Positions 47,100 through 60,134 are shown, numbered from the stretch's first letter. The stretch: DNA of 64,000 bases from Unio delphinus (GCA_029339505.1 JAQISU010000179.1:10835001-10899000); one strand, 5' to 3'. Notes: generated from the sequence alone by a model not told the origin. Translations and numbers: made by a program.

Positions 47100-47420
47100 G
47101 TTAGTCTGGTAGTCTAATGTTAGTATGATCGACTGTGGTTGATTATGTAGTCTGATGTTGTTAGTAAGATGGAGGATGGTTGGTCCAGTATGTCCGATGT
47201 TGTTAGTAAGATGGAGTGTGATTGGTCCAGTACTTCGATGTTACTAATAGTCCAGTAGTCCGATGTTGTTAGTAAGATGCAGAGTGGTTGGTCTGGTTGT
47301 TACTAGTAGTTTAAGTCTGAATTTGTTAGTAGACTAGAGGATGGTTGGTTCAGTATTCAGCTGTTATTAGTAAGATAGGATGGGCTAGCTGTCCCAGTAG
47401 TTAGTAGTAAGGAGGCGGCG
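47100..47420. repeat. Degenerate ~42-bp tandem repeat
   Basis: Units contain GATGTTGTTAGTAAGATGGA and GGTTGGTCCAGTA-type blocks, with variable spacing. About 6 to 7 imperfect copies. Confidence 0.85.
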
Positions 47421-50400
47421 GGCTGGTGTATTCGAGAGCGTTCCGAAATGTCCTGCCTTGCGAGATTACCCTCTCATGTTATCTTATGTTAAATGTAGTG
47501 TGGCGAGCGAAGGCGTTTGACGTCTTTATTTCTGTTTGAATATTTGTTATGTAATATTCCATTACGCGTTTTCTTTCTCTTGCTGGGAGTCGCATGATCC
47601 AGCCAGATGTGTGAACAGCTTGATACAGAAAACATATTATCATATTTTATTGCTTTCTAATAATGATTAAGAGTCATGAATCGAGTTTCTGGATTAATCT
47701 TGTGTATCAATCATTTTAATTCCACTTCATTAGCACGGCGTCTGATATTTACAGGAAACAAACACTTTCCAAGATATGTGTAACGTAATTACTCGGAAAC
47801 CAGAGATACTATCCACAGTTTCGCAAATTAAAGGTGATTATTTGTTTGATTGTGTAATTTATTGCTGGTAAAATGCTACTTAACCGAATAATTGATGAGT
47901 CAGTACGTAGACAGATAATGTGTTTTGGTGATATTGGTAATGCGTCTCGAATAGTTACAAGGCCAATAACTAATGCGCATTGGTTTTTTGCAGTTATTCC
48001 CTCGTGACGTTTTATCTGGGGGAATAGATTGGGGTAAAGGGGTGTACAATAATAAAAACGTCTGAAAAACATGGTGTCAGCATTAATGGCTTGAATGATC
48101 TTTCAGGCATCCAGCTTATTGTTGGCATGGTGGACATTTCCAAGTACAGAAATCGTGACCGTTCTCAACATCAACTACTAAGACTACGCTCGATTCAATA
48201 CATGTTTTCTTTAGTCTTCACTAGCGCGTTCTTCAAATATGCACAGGGGCAGGCCTTTGGTTATTGTGGAAGCTGATGTTACTCGTTGTCAGCCGTCACT
48301 ATGTAGACATATTTAAGGTGATTGGTATTACTGAGTTTCACCCTCAGCACAATGAGTAATTCTACTGATGTGGCATACAATCGGCACAATAAATGTGCAT
48401 TCATCTTTTGTAATACACCGGCTATCTGAAAATACTGAATATTCACATTAGTCGCTATAAGGTCAGTTTGTCAAACGCCGTGGGCTGAAGGTGATTCGTG
48501 CAGATAGTTGGATTTGTGCAGTTCCAGATAGGAGAAATAGATCGGTTCAAGAGAAGTCTGCACGTCATTTTAAGTTTTCTAAGCCACCAACACGAGGCGA
48601 AAATTGGTTTCTTTGCATATCTTCGTCATAAAACGTGCTTTCAACTACAGGTTTGCTATTTTCGTGAGAAGACCGCATTTTGTACAATTAATACAATCTT
48701 TGCTTGAGGGGGATTATGGTTCCCATTAGAAACGCAAGCTAAAGATTTGAATTTATTTTCGGAGCAATGATAGATCTAGACTTCAAAATCTAGATAAAAT
48801 CCTCCAAGCTGGTTGGTAGTCGATTTGATAACAATCGTAATCCTCAAAATATCCGCCCACGCTTGACTACCGTTGTTATATTTTCAGTGCATTTACATGT
48901 TTTGAAGCTAGGTAGACAACCATTGTAGGGAATAGTACACAAGCAAATCAAAATACTACAATAACGAAACAGAATGAAGATAAAAGTTTTTAAATTGCAA
49001 ATGACCATTCCTTCCCCTTATATGGTACAGTGGAATTGTTTACGTCTTCATCTACAAACACTTTGTAATTTCCCATCGAACTCGGCGAAACCACTTAGTC
49101 CTTGTCAATCTATGCAGATGACGTTGTCATCATTTAGCAAAAGTACTATGTCTTAATTCGTATAACATGACTAGGAGGAAGTTGTGGCGTGATTGGAATA
49201 ACCTTGGTACAAGACGTGTTATAAGTGGCTTGAATCCACAATGTAAAGGAGCTATAGATCGTGATTTATTACATTCTGCAATGAATTGTCCCAACGGTGA
49301 ACAATTTATTCACCTAATATTGGCTTATACTGGAAAACCAGACCTTTAAATTGCGAGTGATATCCTTTTGGAGCCGCCAAATATGCAAAAATGCCCTATA
49401 ATTCGGTACTGTCGAAGTATTTGTCAATGTGAAGATTGCTAAGCACTTATTTTCTTGGTTTGAATTGAATTTGTAGCCATCATGCATCTTGCTTGTTAGT
49501 ATCTAATAAGAATCCATTTTAATGTAGACTAAAGGTCGTTTCGGACATGTCCAATTTTTCACATAATTAGGCGTTTAAAATTAACATCTTATATTAGGTT
49601 TCACCTTTGTGATATAGGTCAAATGAGTTTGCCATCGAAATATAAATGTGCAATATTATCATTCGGTAGTTATCTAAAGGCTCAGTCGTCTGCCTATTAT
49701 ATGGAGAAAGAAAGTATTTCCCACCAACATAACATAATTGCTTCTGCGCTATTTAATATTATTTCATTTTCACATTTAATCGTAATAAGGATAAAGTTGT
49801 CGTAGACCTGAATAGAAGTTAGCCTTGAAAGTATATTTATTTATTTTATTCTTCCCATAATTTAGACGTGTATCTGTCATTTCATACTATAAACCAGTTA
49901 AATAAGCGCAATATTATTTCCATATAAAATAAGAGAATGTGATTGTCTGACTATCTCATATATCAGGGATTCATAATTCAATAAAATAACAGTAGTATTT
50001 TCTCTTGTAAAACAAATGCTTGTTACAAGTCGTCCAACGTTGTTCTAAATTTATATCGATTGGGATTGCACTGAGGTTTGACACAGCTATTCTGAGCTGA
50101 CCATCAAAGCTGGATCTTTCTTTATACAGTGAGTATATTTAGTCAAGTTATTATAATTATCTAGTATGTAGCTAAGATGGATTAGTGATGGGTGAATTTA
50201 GAGACATATTTACTTCAAAACCATGTTCAAAATTGAATCAGAGAACTCAGTGACATGAGTAATCATTCAGGAATTTTCAAGCATATTTTTGATTTACGCT
50301 ATTAAGATAACAAAGCGAAACAGCATTGACAATATTGCGATAATGTATTATATTGAGCGTACATTATTACAATTTGTACAAGTGAAACTGTTATTACATT

Positions 50401-51036
50401 ACGTTTTAGCTACCTTCGTTGTTCTTTTCGCTACATGCAATGTCACATTGGGATTAGGCGAGCCAATATAGAACAAAACAACGAACAACCATGGTATGAA
50501 AAAAGGGTTTGCAATATCATGAGTATGATATGTCATTCTTGCTTTTTTGTTCGATAGCTCATTTGAGAACTGGAGAAATTATAATAAATTTTCCATAAGG
50601 TTACCGTCACAATAGTAGACAATTCATAAGGTACCATTTACAGCATATATCAAGGCTGTGAGCACACAGTGCAGGTTTGGTATGTTGATGAATATACTAA
50701 GTTCGTCGGGATACAACACCGATTATTTCCCAATTCTGAGTATGTGTAGATTAATGAGTTCTGTGTGGAATATGCCGAAAAAGGCAACGAATATGTTTGT
50801 GTCTGAAGCTTTGGAATGTGCCGGAAACGTCGCGTACATAACAACGAAAGGAAACAGACAACTATATGAATGTGATAAACAAAGGATCGATAGAAAATAC
50901 ACCTATAATGAACAAAATAAAGAAATACGTTCATTTGCACTTTACAATCTTACTTTGCATTTTATTTGATTATAAACAATTCTTCCTATTTTCATTGTTA
51001 CCCAGGGTTTTTAAATAACAAATACCGTACACACAC

Positions 51037-51040
<4 letters not shown>
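47421..51040. other. Intergenic or 5'-side sequence, nothing recognised
   Basis: Several frames of 60-100 codons occur (for example 50658-50969, 103 codons, and 49167-49349), none with a recognisable domain. GTGAGCACACAGTGCA occurs at about 50.66 kb and again at about 51.15 kb within a longer imperfect direct repeat. Confidence 0.45.

Positions 51041-51127
<87 letters not shown>
51041..51127. repeat. (TA)n microsatellite
   Basis: About 87 bp of uninterrupted TA dinucleotide, preceded by a short (AC)n run. Confidence 0.98.
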
Positions 51128-51129
<2 letters not shown>

Positions 51130-51337
51130 TGTACAGCAAATATAAAGTATGTGAGCACACAGTGCACATGAGGCAGAAATATTCTCTATAGCATATTCAG
51201 CTAACTTTACATCAATCAAAAACGGGTAGCTCCGCTCGCCATTTTAATTTCCTTGACATCAGATCTAAATTGTCAAAAAAGAGCAGATAACATGTTTGTC
51301 TTTTTTATGTTTTAATTCATTCATTACGGTTTCGGAA

Positions 51338-51620
51338 GCTAGTATTGCCAACTGTGAGAAAATTTATATTTAAAAATTGCTAATGTTGGATTATTATAGT
51401 ATTAGTCCATGCTGGTATTGCCAACTGTGACAAATCCATATTTAAAAATTGCTAATGTTGGATTATTTTAGTATTAGTCCATGCTGGTATTGCCAACTGT
51501 GACAAATCCATATTTAAAAATTGCTAATGTTGGATTATTTTAGTATTAGTCCATGCTGGTATTGCCAACTGTGACAAATCCATATTTAGTATTATTTTAG
51601 TATTAGTCCAGGCTGATATT
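51338..51620. repeat. 72-bp minisatellite, about 4 copies
   Basis: The unit starts GCTGGTATTGCCAACTGTGA and contains AAAAATTGCTAATGTTGGAT. Starts at 51338, 51411, 51483 and 51555 give a period of 72-73. The two middle copies are almost identical, and the last is truncated. Confidence 0.95.
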
Positions 51621-52929
51621 TAGTCCATATGGTCAAGTACAATTCTAAACGAATTTTCAGCCACAGTACATGAAAGTAGCATAGACGTATTGAAATATTC
51701 TCTGTAATGTGCAAGTTGTAAATACAAACAACTTCTCTTTTACACTGCCACAGTCTGAAATACGATGTATCTGTACAGCTCGATCGTTAAAATATCATGT
51801 CAGTCGCTGCGAAGCTTTGAAAAATGCAAAGACGGAAAGGGTTGATATTTATTATTTGATGGTTTATCCTTAATCCTAACATAAAAGTCCTCACTCAATA
51901 ATCAACATGAAAATAAAACAATGAATTACAAACATGGCATTAGATGTGGACGACTATAATTCAGTGATCGAATCTGTCTCTATATACATACTGTATGATG
52001 TACGGAATGCTACGATAAGTAACATAAATGACTAGAAAAAGTATGTACCTTTAGAAAATAATGTTAAATTTAATAAAGTAAATAAGAATATGCTGAAGTG
52101 TTTATATTTTTATAAAATCATATTTTCACTTAAAATAAAATGAAAGACTTTTTAGTTTTCTAAATATTGTGCAGATATAACCAACGAGCAGAAACATGTG
52201 CAATGGAGGATAAAAAACATATGTGGCAAATTTAACTCGAAACTAGACAAACCTTATTAAGTAGCAAATAAACATTTAATCAAGCACAATAACAATACGG
52301 AGATATTGTTAGTGACATTCAACAAGGTAGAGAATTTTAATAGGATATTGTGGAGGGATCAATTAACGGGTTAAATGACGTTTAAAATCCAAACAACATC
52401 CAGCTGCCTACATTGAGACCTTAACAAGATTTGAAAATTCGACCACGCTATCCAATATAAAAAACTTTAAAATAATTAATTAAATTTCATTTTCAGTCAG
52501 CTTGAAGTAAACTCAATGAGGCATGTCAATTTGTTTCCGTCGCTGTGCGCATGACATTCATGAATGAATCAAGACAAGCCAGTTCAGAACTATATGGTAT
52601 GCTATTCACGCCATAATATATCGATTTTAAATTTTATTTTAAAAATGAGATCAAATTATTCAAAATGTTCTAGGGTAAGATTTTACATTAAAGTCGTCTC
52701 TGTAAATCAAAATAATTGCACTCTATCAAGTTTTGACCTTCAGGAAATTAAGACTTCCACGAGAAATTCTTACCCGTCTCGTGATGCGGAAAAAGCTTCT
52801 GACTGTACAAAGGTAAGTTATTTAAATATTTTAAGTTCTATTATATACTTTTATCAGCAATTTACACGCACACACACAAAAAAACACAGATTTAAAAGAT
52901 ACACAATCTTGACATAGTACAAACATTAA
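51621..52929. other. Sequence left of the large 22-bp array
   Basis: A plus-strand frame at 52564-52917 (117 codons) includes a GTAAGTTA donor-like site after SRDAEKASDCTK (about 52812). I could not find a matching acceptor or homology, so it stays unassigned. The last 90 bp (from about 52.84 kb) belong to the spacer repeat of the array. Confidence 0.45.
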
Positions 52930-53046
52930 GTGTTAAGACAAAACATACACAAGACAGTCATCGTACATATACATGACATTCATACTATATGTACACTACC
53001 ATCAGCCTGCATTTACAATAAATTCATCACACATTTACAAGTAATT

Positions 53047-53114
<68 letters not shown>

Positions 53115-55985
53115 GTCATTCATCATACAATTACAAGACATTTATCGAACATTTACAAGACATTCATAGTACATTTACAAGACATTCATCGAACATTTAC
53201 AAGACATGCATCACACATTTAGAAAGAAGACGTTTATCATACATTTGCAAGACATATATCACACATTTACAAGACAGTCATCATACATTTACAAAGTTAT
53301 CCGTCATAAATTTACAAGACATTCATCGAACATTTACAAGACATTCATTATACATTTACAAGACATTAATCGAACATTTACAATGCGTTCATCGAACATT
53401 TACAAGACATGCATCACACATTTACAAGACAGTCATCATACATTTACAAAGATATCCGTCATACATTTGCTAGACATTCATCGAACATTTACAAAACGTT
53501 CATCATACATTTACAAAAATATCCGTCATACATTTACATGACATGCATCATTCATTTACAAGACATGTATCACACATTTAAGAGACATCCATCTTACATA
53601 TACAATATATTCATCATCATACATTTACAAGACGTTCGTCAACCATTTACGAGGCTCGCATCACATATTTACAACACGTTCAACATACATTTACAAGACA
53701 TTCATTATCATACATATAAAAGGCATTCATCGTGATACATTTACAAGACATTCATCGAACATTTACAAGACCTTCGTCGTACATTTACAAGATATTCATC
53801 GAACATTTACATCTCTCAGATACATTTATCAACATTTTACACGCACACACAAAACCAAACAAACACAAATTTGAATGATACACAATGTTGACATAGTAAA
53901 ACCATTAAATGTTATGACAACACATTTACAAGACGTTCGTCGAACATTTACAAGAGATACATCACATATTTACAATACGTTCATCATACATTTACAAGAC
54001 ATTCATTATCATACATTTCCAAGACATTAAGCATACATTTACAAGACATTTATCGAACATTTACAAGACATTCATCGAACATTTACAAGACATTCATTAT
54101 ACATTTATAAGACATTTAGCGAACATTTACAAGACATTCATTATACATTTATAAGACATTTATCGAACATTTACAAGACTTTCATCGAACATTTACAAGA
54201 CATTCATCGTACAGCTACAAGATATTCATCGAACATTTACAAGACTTTCATCGAACATTTACAAGACATTCATCTTAAATTTACTAGACAATCATTGTAC
54301 ATTTACAAGACATTCATCGTATATTTACAAGACATTCATCGAACAATTACAATACATTTATCATGCATTTACAAGACATTCATCGAAAATTTACAAGACA
54401 TACATCACACATTTACTAGACGTGCATTATACATTTACGTCTATTATACATTTACAAGACATTCATCGAGCATTTGTAAGACGTTCATCAAACATCTATA
54501 AGACGTTCATTGAACATTTACAAGACGTGTATCATACATTTGTAATACATTCATCGAACAGTTGCAGGACATTCATCATACATACACAATACATTCATCG
54601 AACAGTTGCAAGACGTTCATCACACATTTACAAGACAATCATCTTACATGTACAAGACATGCATCACACATTTACAAGACGTTCATCGTACATTTACAAG
54701 ACATTCATCATACATTTACAAGACATGCTTCTTACATTTACAAAACATGCTTCTTACATGTACAAGATATGCTTCTTACATGTACAAGACATGCATCGAA
54801 CATTTACAAGACATTCATCGAACATTTACAAGACATGCATCACACATTTACAAGACGTTCATCGAACATTTACAAGACATTCATCATACATTTACAAGAC
54901 ATGCTTCTTACATTTACAAAACATGCTTCTTACATGTACAAGATATGCTTCTTACATGTACAAGACATGCATCGAACATTTACAAGACATTCATCGAACT
55001 TTTACAAGACATGCATCACACATTTACAAGACGTTCATCATACATTTACAAGACATTCATCTTACATGTACAAGACATGCATCGAACATTTACAAGACAT
55101 TTATCACACATTTAAAAGACATTCATCTTACATTACAAGACATGCATCACACATTTACAAGACCTTCATCGTACATTTACAAGATATTCATCGAACATTT
55201 ACATCTCTCAGATACTTTTATCAACATTTTACATGCACACACAAAACCAAATAAACACAAATTTAAATTATACACAATGTTGACATAGTAAAACCATTAA
55301 GTGTTATGACAACACATTTACAAGACGTTCATCGAACATTTACAAGACGTTCATCGAACATTTGCAAGACATTCATCGAACATTTACCAGACGTTCATTG
55401 TACATTTACAAGATATTCATTGTACATTTACAACACATTCATCGAATATTTACAAGACGTCCATTATACGTATACAACGCATTCATCGCACATTTCGAGA
55501 CATTCATCATACATTTACAAAGATATCCGTCATACATTTACAAGAGATTCATCGTACATTTACGAGACATTCATTATACATTTACAAGACATGCTTCGCA
55601 CATTTACAAGACATTCATCATACAATTACAACACATGCATAATACATTTACAAATATATCTGTCATACATTTACAAGACATTCATCGTACATTTACAAGG
55701 AATTCCTCATACATTTACAAGACGTTCATCGTACATTTACAAGACGTTCATCGTACATGTACAGGACATGCATCGTAAATTTACAAGACATTCATCGTAC
55801 ATTTACAGGACATTCAAAATATATGGACACGATCTTCAGCATACATGTACAAGACAGTAATCGTATATTTAAAAACATTCGGCATACATTTACAAGATTC
55901 ATCATACATTTAGAAGACAATCATTGTATATTTACAAGAGATTCATAATACGTTTACAAAACATTCATCGTACATTTGCAAGACA
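52930..55985. repeat. 3-kb array of a 22-bp unit (AACATTTACAAGACATTCATCG type)
   Basis: About 130 imperfect copies of a 22-bp unit built from CATTTACAAGACATTCATCG plus AA, CA or TA. A 176-bp (8-unit) segment with CATGCTTCTTACATTTACAA is duplicated at 54724 and 54900. A non-satellite spacer of about 120 bp, with TACACAATGTTGACATAGTA and CACGCACACACAAAACC, occurs at about 52.85-52.95, 53.81-53.93 and 55.20-55.32 kb, dividing the array into higher-order blocks. A (TA)n tract is embedded at 53050-53113. The unit lacks stop codons in all forward frames, and 22 is 1 modulo 3. All three frames therefore encode cyclic shifts of one 22-residue peptide (HLQDIHRTFTRHSS followed by NIYKTFIE), up to 288 codons. 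This is a property of the unit and not evidence for a gene. Confidence 0.95.
53050..53113. repeat. (TA)n microsatellite inside the 22-bp array
   Basis: About 64 bp of TA dinucleotide between satellite units. Confidence 0.97.
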
Positions 55986-57155
55986 TTGATATATTTTGTA
56001 ATCCTCTATTAATATTAAATTTGCAGCTGTCATTATATTAGTATATCCAAGTCCCTGTACAAGTCTATACCGATTGTTTTCAAGACACATGTTCATCTAT
56101 TTGTTTGTTGTTCCTACATGAGTACAACAATTGTAAATATGATTCTTAAACCAGTCAAAGGTCTCCGCTGAGACGCCTGGCAATTTATATAACTAGGTTG
56201 ACCATTGGTTAAGAAGGGTTACGGTAAAAGTGTCAATGATCCTTTGTCTACAATATTGATATGAAACATCAGTATATCTCTTGAGACCATCAATTGTTTC
56301 CGTCTTTATTGTTACTTACCTTTTTTCCATACTGCACAGGGACAAAACTGATGGTCAGATCAATGGTTCCGAACAGAATTTGTTCGCTGTCACATGCATT
56401 TGGGATAGTTATCGATTTGGATTTAATTGTAGAAGGTTTTTTTCTTAGGGTTCTTTGTAGATTTAACTCGGTTAACGCAATATAACATATATAATACATC
56501 ATAAGTAAATGTATAGCATTTAATCATATCATACTGACAACTTGAAAGAAACTTAATACCGAAGAACGCGTCAAAAAAAACTTCTGTAAAACCATGTAGA
56601 TGTGAATCCAACTCTCTTCTATCAATCCATAATAGTTACAAATAATGTGCAGACAAAATGTGCGTACAGACGTGAGCCAAATACGAGCATCCTCTTTGAA
56701 GGACACCAAAGCGCAAATCAGGAACGTAACGCAATCCATATAGGCAAGTTATGTAGTCAACAACGAAACTTTACCAGTTTCATTTCGTGAAACGAAACTA
56801 CAGTAATACCAAAACGAAATTACAGAGCTTAAGTTGATTGGTTTGCATCATAGACGCACAATGTTTTTGTTTCGTTGGCAGCAACCTAATTTAAAGTTCA
56901 TTACAAGAGAATTTACTGGTATTGTTGGGAAATAAGAAAAAGTAGGATAATCTAACGACACAAATGGCAGCATACACAGCCAGGCATTACGTGTCCACGA
57001 GGTTAGTTTCTCGTCGTTGACAGAAGAGAGATTGATTTATGTATTGCACATTTATAGTTTATGTGTCTGTTTTTAGTGCAGAGGAATATCTTAACGAAAG
57101 ACAACAGCATCGGTACCTGCAAGCCTTGTTTCTCGTATTGTGTTTATATGGAGGG
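55986..57155. other. Sequence right of the array, nothing recognised
   Basis: Unique-looking AT-rich sequence. Frames of 60-70 codons on both strands (56.29-56.79 kb) overlap each other and show no family resemblance. Confidence 0.5.
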
Positions 57156-57294
57156 TCTCAAATGGTAATAATATAACATTGAATTTATGAAACTCGTTGA
57201 AAATTCTCCACCTTTTGCTCGCCAAGGATCGCATGAGCTGAACAGTATTCAACAAGTTTCATAAATTCAATATTATATCATTACACATTTGAGA
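57156..57294. repeat. Imperfect inverted repeat (46/47-bp arms, 46-bp loop)
   Basis: The left arm starts TCTCAAATGGTAATAATATA and continues ACATTGAATTTATGAAACTC. The right arm contains AAGTTTCATAAATTCAATAT and ends CATTACACATTTGAGA. The arms pair with a few mismatches and one gap. It may be a foldback or MITE-like element. No target duplication is clear. Confidence 0.88.
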
Positions 57295-57482
57295 TTCGCT
57301 GCATCACATAGTTTTGTTAGATAGAACGTAGAACGAATAAGTTCGTTCATTCTGACAGTCGGTGAACATTTAATTTGCTGTGCCTAAAATGTTGTCCCAA
57401 ACAAAGGTAAACTAGTAAATGTAGCTGGTACAAACTATGAATCAATGAATAAGCTTCCGTCCTAATAAAGATAACACTTTAT

Positions 57483-58205
57483 AACGGCAAAGTCATTTTC
57501 AAAACAGAATGAGTAATGCGATGTGATACGGTACACAGTAGACCTAGAGTACATGTTTTCCCAAGAATGTACCTTTCAGAACAAAACATTACATTGTTGC
57601 GATTTTCATGTGAAATATGACTACTAGATGCAGAAAGTCCCACATTTACTGCAATGCATTTGTGACTAGATACTTGCAGTATTTGACTGGAACAATAGAC
57701 TGCACAGAAGAAAATAACAAATTTCTTTTTTAATTGGCGTTTGCATCCCAAAAAACACTGCGTCAAGATGATGTGGTTGGATAATGTTCTGTCGGTTAAA
57801 GAGACACATTTATGTCCGAAATCTTCTTCGAACAGAGATGTGTTTTTTTAAATTTTCTTCTGTAAATTGACATTTAAACCACGCTTATATATACGATGAA
57901 TTATATATCTTTGTTCCAGATATACCGCCCCTCCTCCAACCTGCCATCAAATAAGCAATTGCTTTGGTTTTACTTCTCCTTGTTGCTCTTGTTTTGCTGC
58001 TTTACGCCATTTTATCATCACGATACTGTTATACATGACATAGCAAACCCCTCTGGGGATAAAATATCCATAGTCAGACAGTCGACATATTTTTTCCTCT
58101 ATTTCCTTTCGCGAGACGAGTTCAAAAATGGCCTCCAAAACTGTTCATTCAACACAAAACATTCCAGAAGGTTGGGTCAATAATGTTTTCCCACGATTAA
58201 TCATC
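57483..58205 (-). mobile_element. Unnamed dispersed repeat, copy 2 (~0.7 kb)
   Basis: Inverted relative to copy 1 at 17626-18345 and alignable end to end. Read on the plus strand it has ACGGTACACAGTAGACCTAG, TATTTGACTGGAACAATAG, TTTGCATCCCAAAA, TGTGGTTGGATAAT, GACATTTAAACCACGC, GCCATCAAATAAGCAAT, CGAGTTCAAAAATGGCC and AACATTCCAGAAGG. The 95-codon minus-strand frame at its left end and the plus-strand frames starting at 57896 and 58128 are products of this repeat. Confidence 0.85.
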
Positions 58206-58999
58206 CATAAGTTAATTTCACTTCAACATTGGCCTTATTTCCAAGACAAAAATTTTCAAAGAATCCGTGAACTTCAAAGTTTAGCACATGGTTGTCCACT
58301 AGGGTTCAATTTTAGAGGATATTTTATACGGGGTGGGGGGAGTAACTTTTTCAAAATTGGAACTGATGCAATGAAACGATTTCTTATGATAAATATTAAT
58401 TATTTAGTGTCAATTGCATATAACATCCATATATTAAATGTGATAATGCCTCATTACTCTATTACGTTTTATGCTGGTGTTATTTCTTTGCTCACGCGTA
58501 TAAACTGTGTACTTTGGATGCAACAGTAACACGACATCCATCATTAACATATTTTTATTCATGCGCCACATGTAAAACGTTGGACGTGAAGAGTTCTTTT
58601 TACTTTAAAGGAAAATATTGGGTGGGAAAATTAAACTACGTTGGGGGTTTGAACTGAGACAAGGAAATTCCAGTCGCGTTGGTTACATTAAATGTCTTCC
58701 CACGCGAGCAGGTCTCGTGGGGAGACAACAAATGTTACCCCTTTGACTGAGATTTTCTTTTCTCGGTCCAAACCCAAACATAGATTCTATATGTACCCGT
58801 GCTTCGCGACGTCAGAAACATCCTAAACATCTTCAGGAACGTCGTGTACAACGTCATGATGTAATTTTAGGTTTCTGCATTTGTATGGAAAATATGAATA
58901 TTTTTTCGAATTCATTCTGCATGACATTTGTAAGTACAGAATGCCTCCGAGTAAAGGAGTTTTCTCCCCATAACAACGCCGTTACCGTTTTATTATATA
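58206..58999. other. Sequence beyond the dispersed repeat, nothing recognised
   Basis: The 133-codon plus-strand frame starting at 58128 extends to 58529. Its first quarter is the dispersed repeat and the rest has no recognisable domain, so I do not call a gene. Confidence 0.45.
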
Positions 59000-59830
59000 C
59001 TCATTTTCCTATTCTACCTAAGGCCTAATTATCAAAAATACACTAAAATAGACCATATAAATGAATGTATCCTGTATTCCAAAATGATTACGCAACCGTT
59101 TCTCAACAATTCACAATACTAACAATAATGCGCACCTAGCACCACCCAGCGACCTATAAACTTCGTTACCGGCTCGACACTAGTTACAAAAGAATTGACA
59201 TTTTGGCCTACTTAAGATATTTAGAGTTATATTGTAAACGAATGTGCATTGCAACAACATTCCCATTTCGTCTGGAATGTGCAGAATTTGTTTTTATGTT
59301 GATCCGATTCAATTCTGCTTTTCTAATTACGATGGGCTGGATTATTGGGTCAGCTCAGTGCAGCGAGGTTAACAGGTTTCAGCTGGAAATGTGCTTGTAA
59401 TTCCAATTCAGTTTCTGTGTCTATCAGTAACCTAATTATTATAGAATCATTTTGTTTTTCTACCTAAGGCTTAATAATAAAGAGAATGCTTAACTAGAAA
59501 CAAAGTGATGTAATGTATTCTGTATTCCAAGATAAGTACACAACATTATTCATCAATACACTGCAACAGTACTAATACACACATATAATTGCCCAGTAAA
59601 TGTTCAACTTCGTCGCGCGATTGAATATGGTTTCAATAAAACAATTCTCTCTATTCAAAACTGAAAGTTAGGATCATATTGTGAATAAATGCGCAGTGGA
59701 ACATCTTTTCCAATTGTTCTGTAATGGATGGAATGTGTTTAATCTGTCGATTCAACTTAATTCTGCTTTGTGATGGACTGGATTTATTATTTTGGTAAAT
59801 TTCGTACAATGTATATATGTGATTTGAGTA
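59000..59830. repeat. Diverged tandem duplication, period about 440 bp
   Basis: The two copies are about 59.00-59.44 and 59.44-59.83 kb. Shared blocks in order are TTCTACCTAAGG (about 59014 and 59459), ATGTATCCTGTATTCCAA / ATGTATTCTGTATTCCAA (about 59067 and 59514), AACTTCGT (about 59159 and 59609), GTGCATTGCAACAACATTCC / GCGCAGTGGAACATCTTTTCC, and GATTCAATTCTGCTTT / GATTCAACTTAATTCTGCTTT with a following GGCTGGATTATT / GACTGGATTTATT. The divergence shows it is old. Confidence 0.8.
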
Positions 59831-59913
59831 GTGGAGTTATCTGCGATGAATGATTAAATCAACTGCACCTATGAATCTGTTATCTCAATGATTGTTTGGA
59901 ATCATAATGTGAT

Positions 59914-60120
59914 GTATGTATAGCGATGAAGCATTCTATTTATGTATGCATATCGATGCAGCATTCGATGTATGTATGCATAGCGAGGCATCATTCGATT
60001 TATGTATGATTATCAATGTAGAATTCGATTTATATTTTCATATTAATGTAGCATTCGATTTATCTATGCATACCAATGTAGCATTTCATTTATGTATGCT
60101 TAGCAATGTAGCTAATGATT
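59914..60120. repeat. 30-bp minisatellite, about 7 copies
   Basis: Unit ATGTATGCATATCGATGCAG plus CATTCGATTT, diverged. The period of 30 keeps one plus-strand frame open for 91 codons (CMHIDAAFD-like repeats). Confidence 0.93.
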
Positions 60121-60128
60121 CATGTTCC

Positions 60129-60134
<6 letters not shown>

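Noticed and set aside
52564..52815. Possible plus-strand exon ending at GTAAGTTA
   Set aside because: Only a donor-like site was found. There is no acceptor, start context or similarity to support it.
54422..55288. 288-codon open frame as a protein-coding gene
   Set aside because: Fully explained by a 22-bp tandem unit without stops. The same peptide cycle occurs in all three frames.
58128..58529. 133-codon frame starting MASKTVHSTQ as a gene
   Set aside because: Its start lies in the dispersed repeat shared with 17.6 kb, and the remainder has no recognisable domain or splice context.
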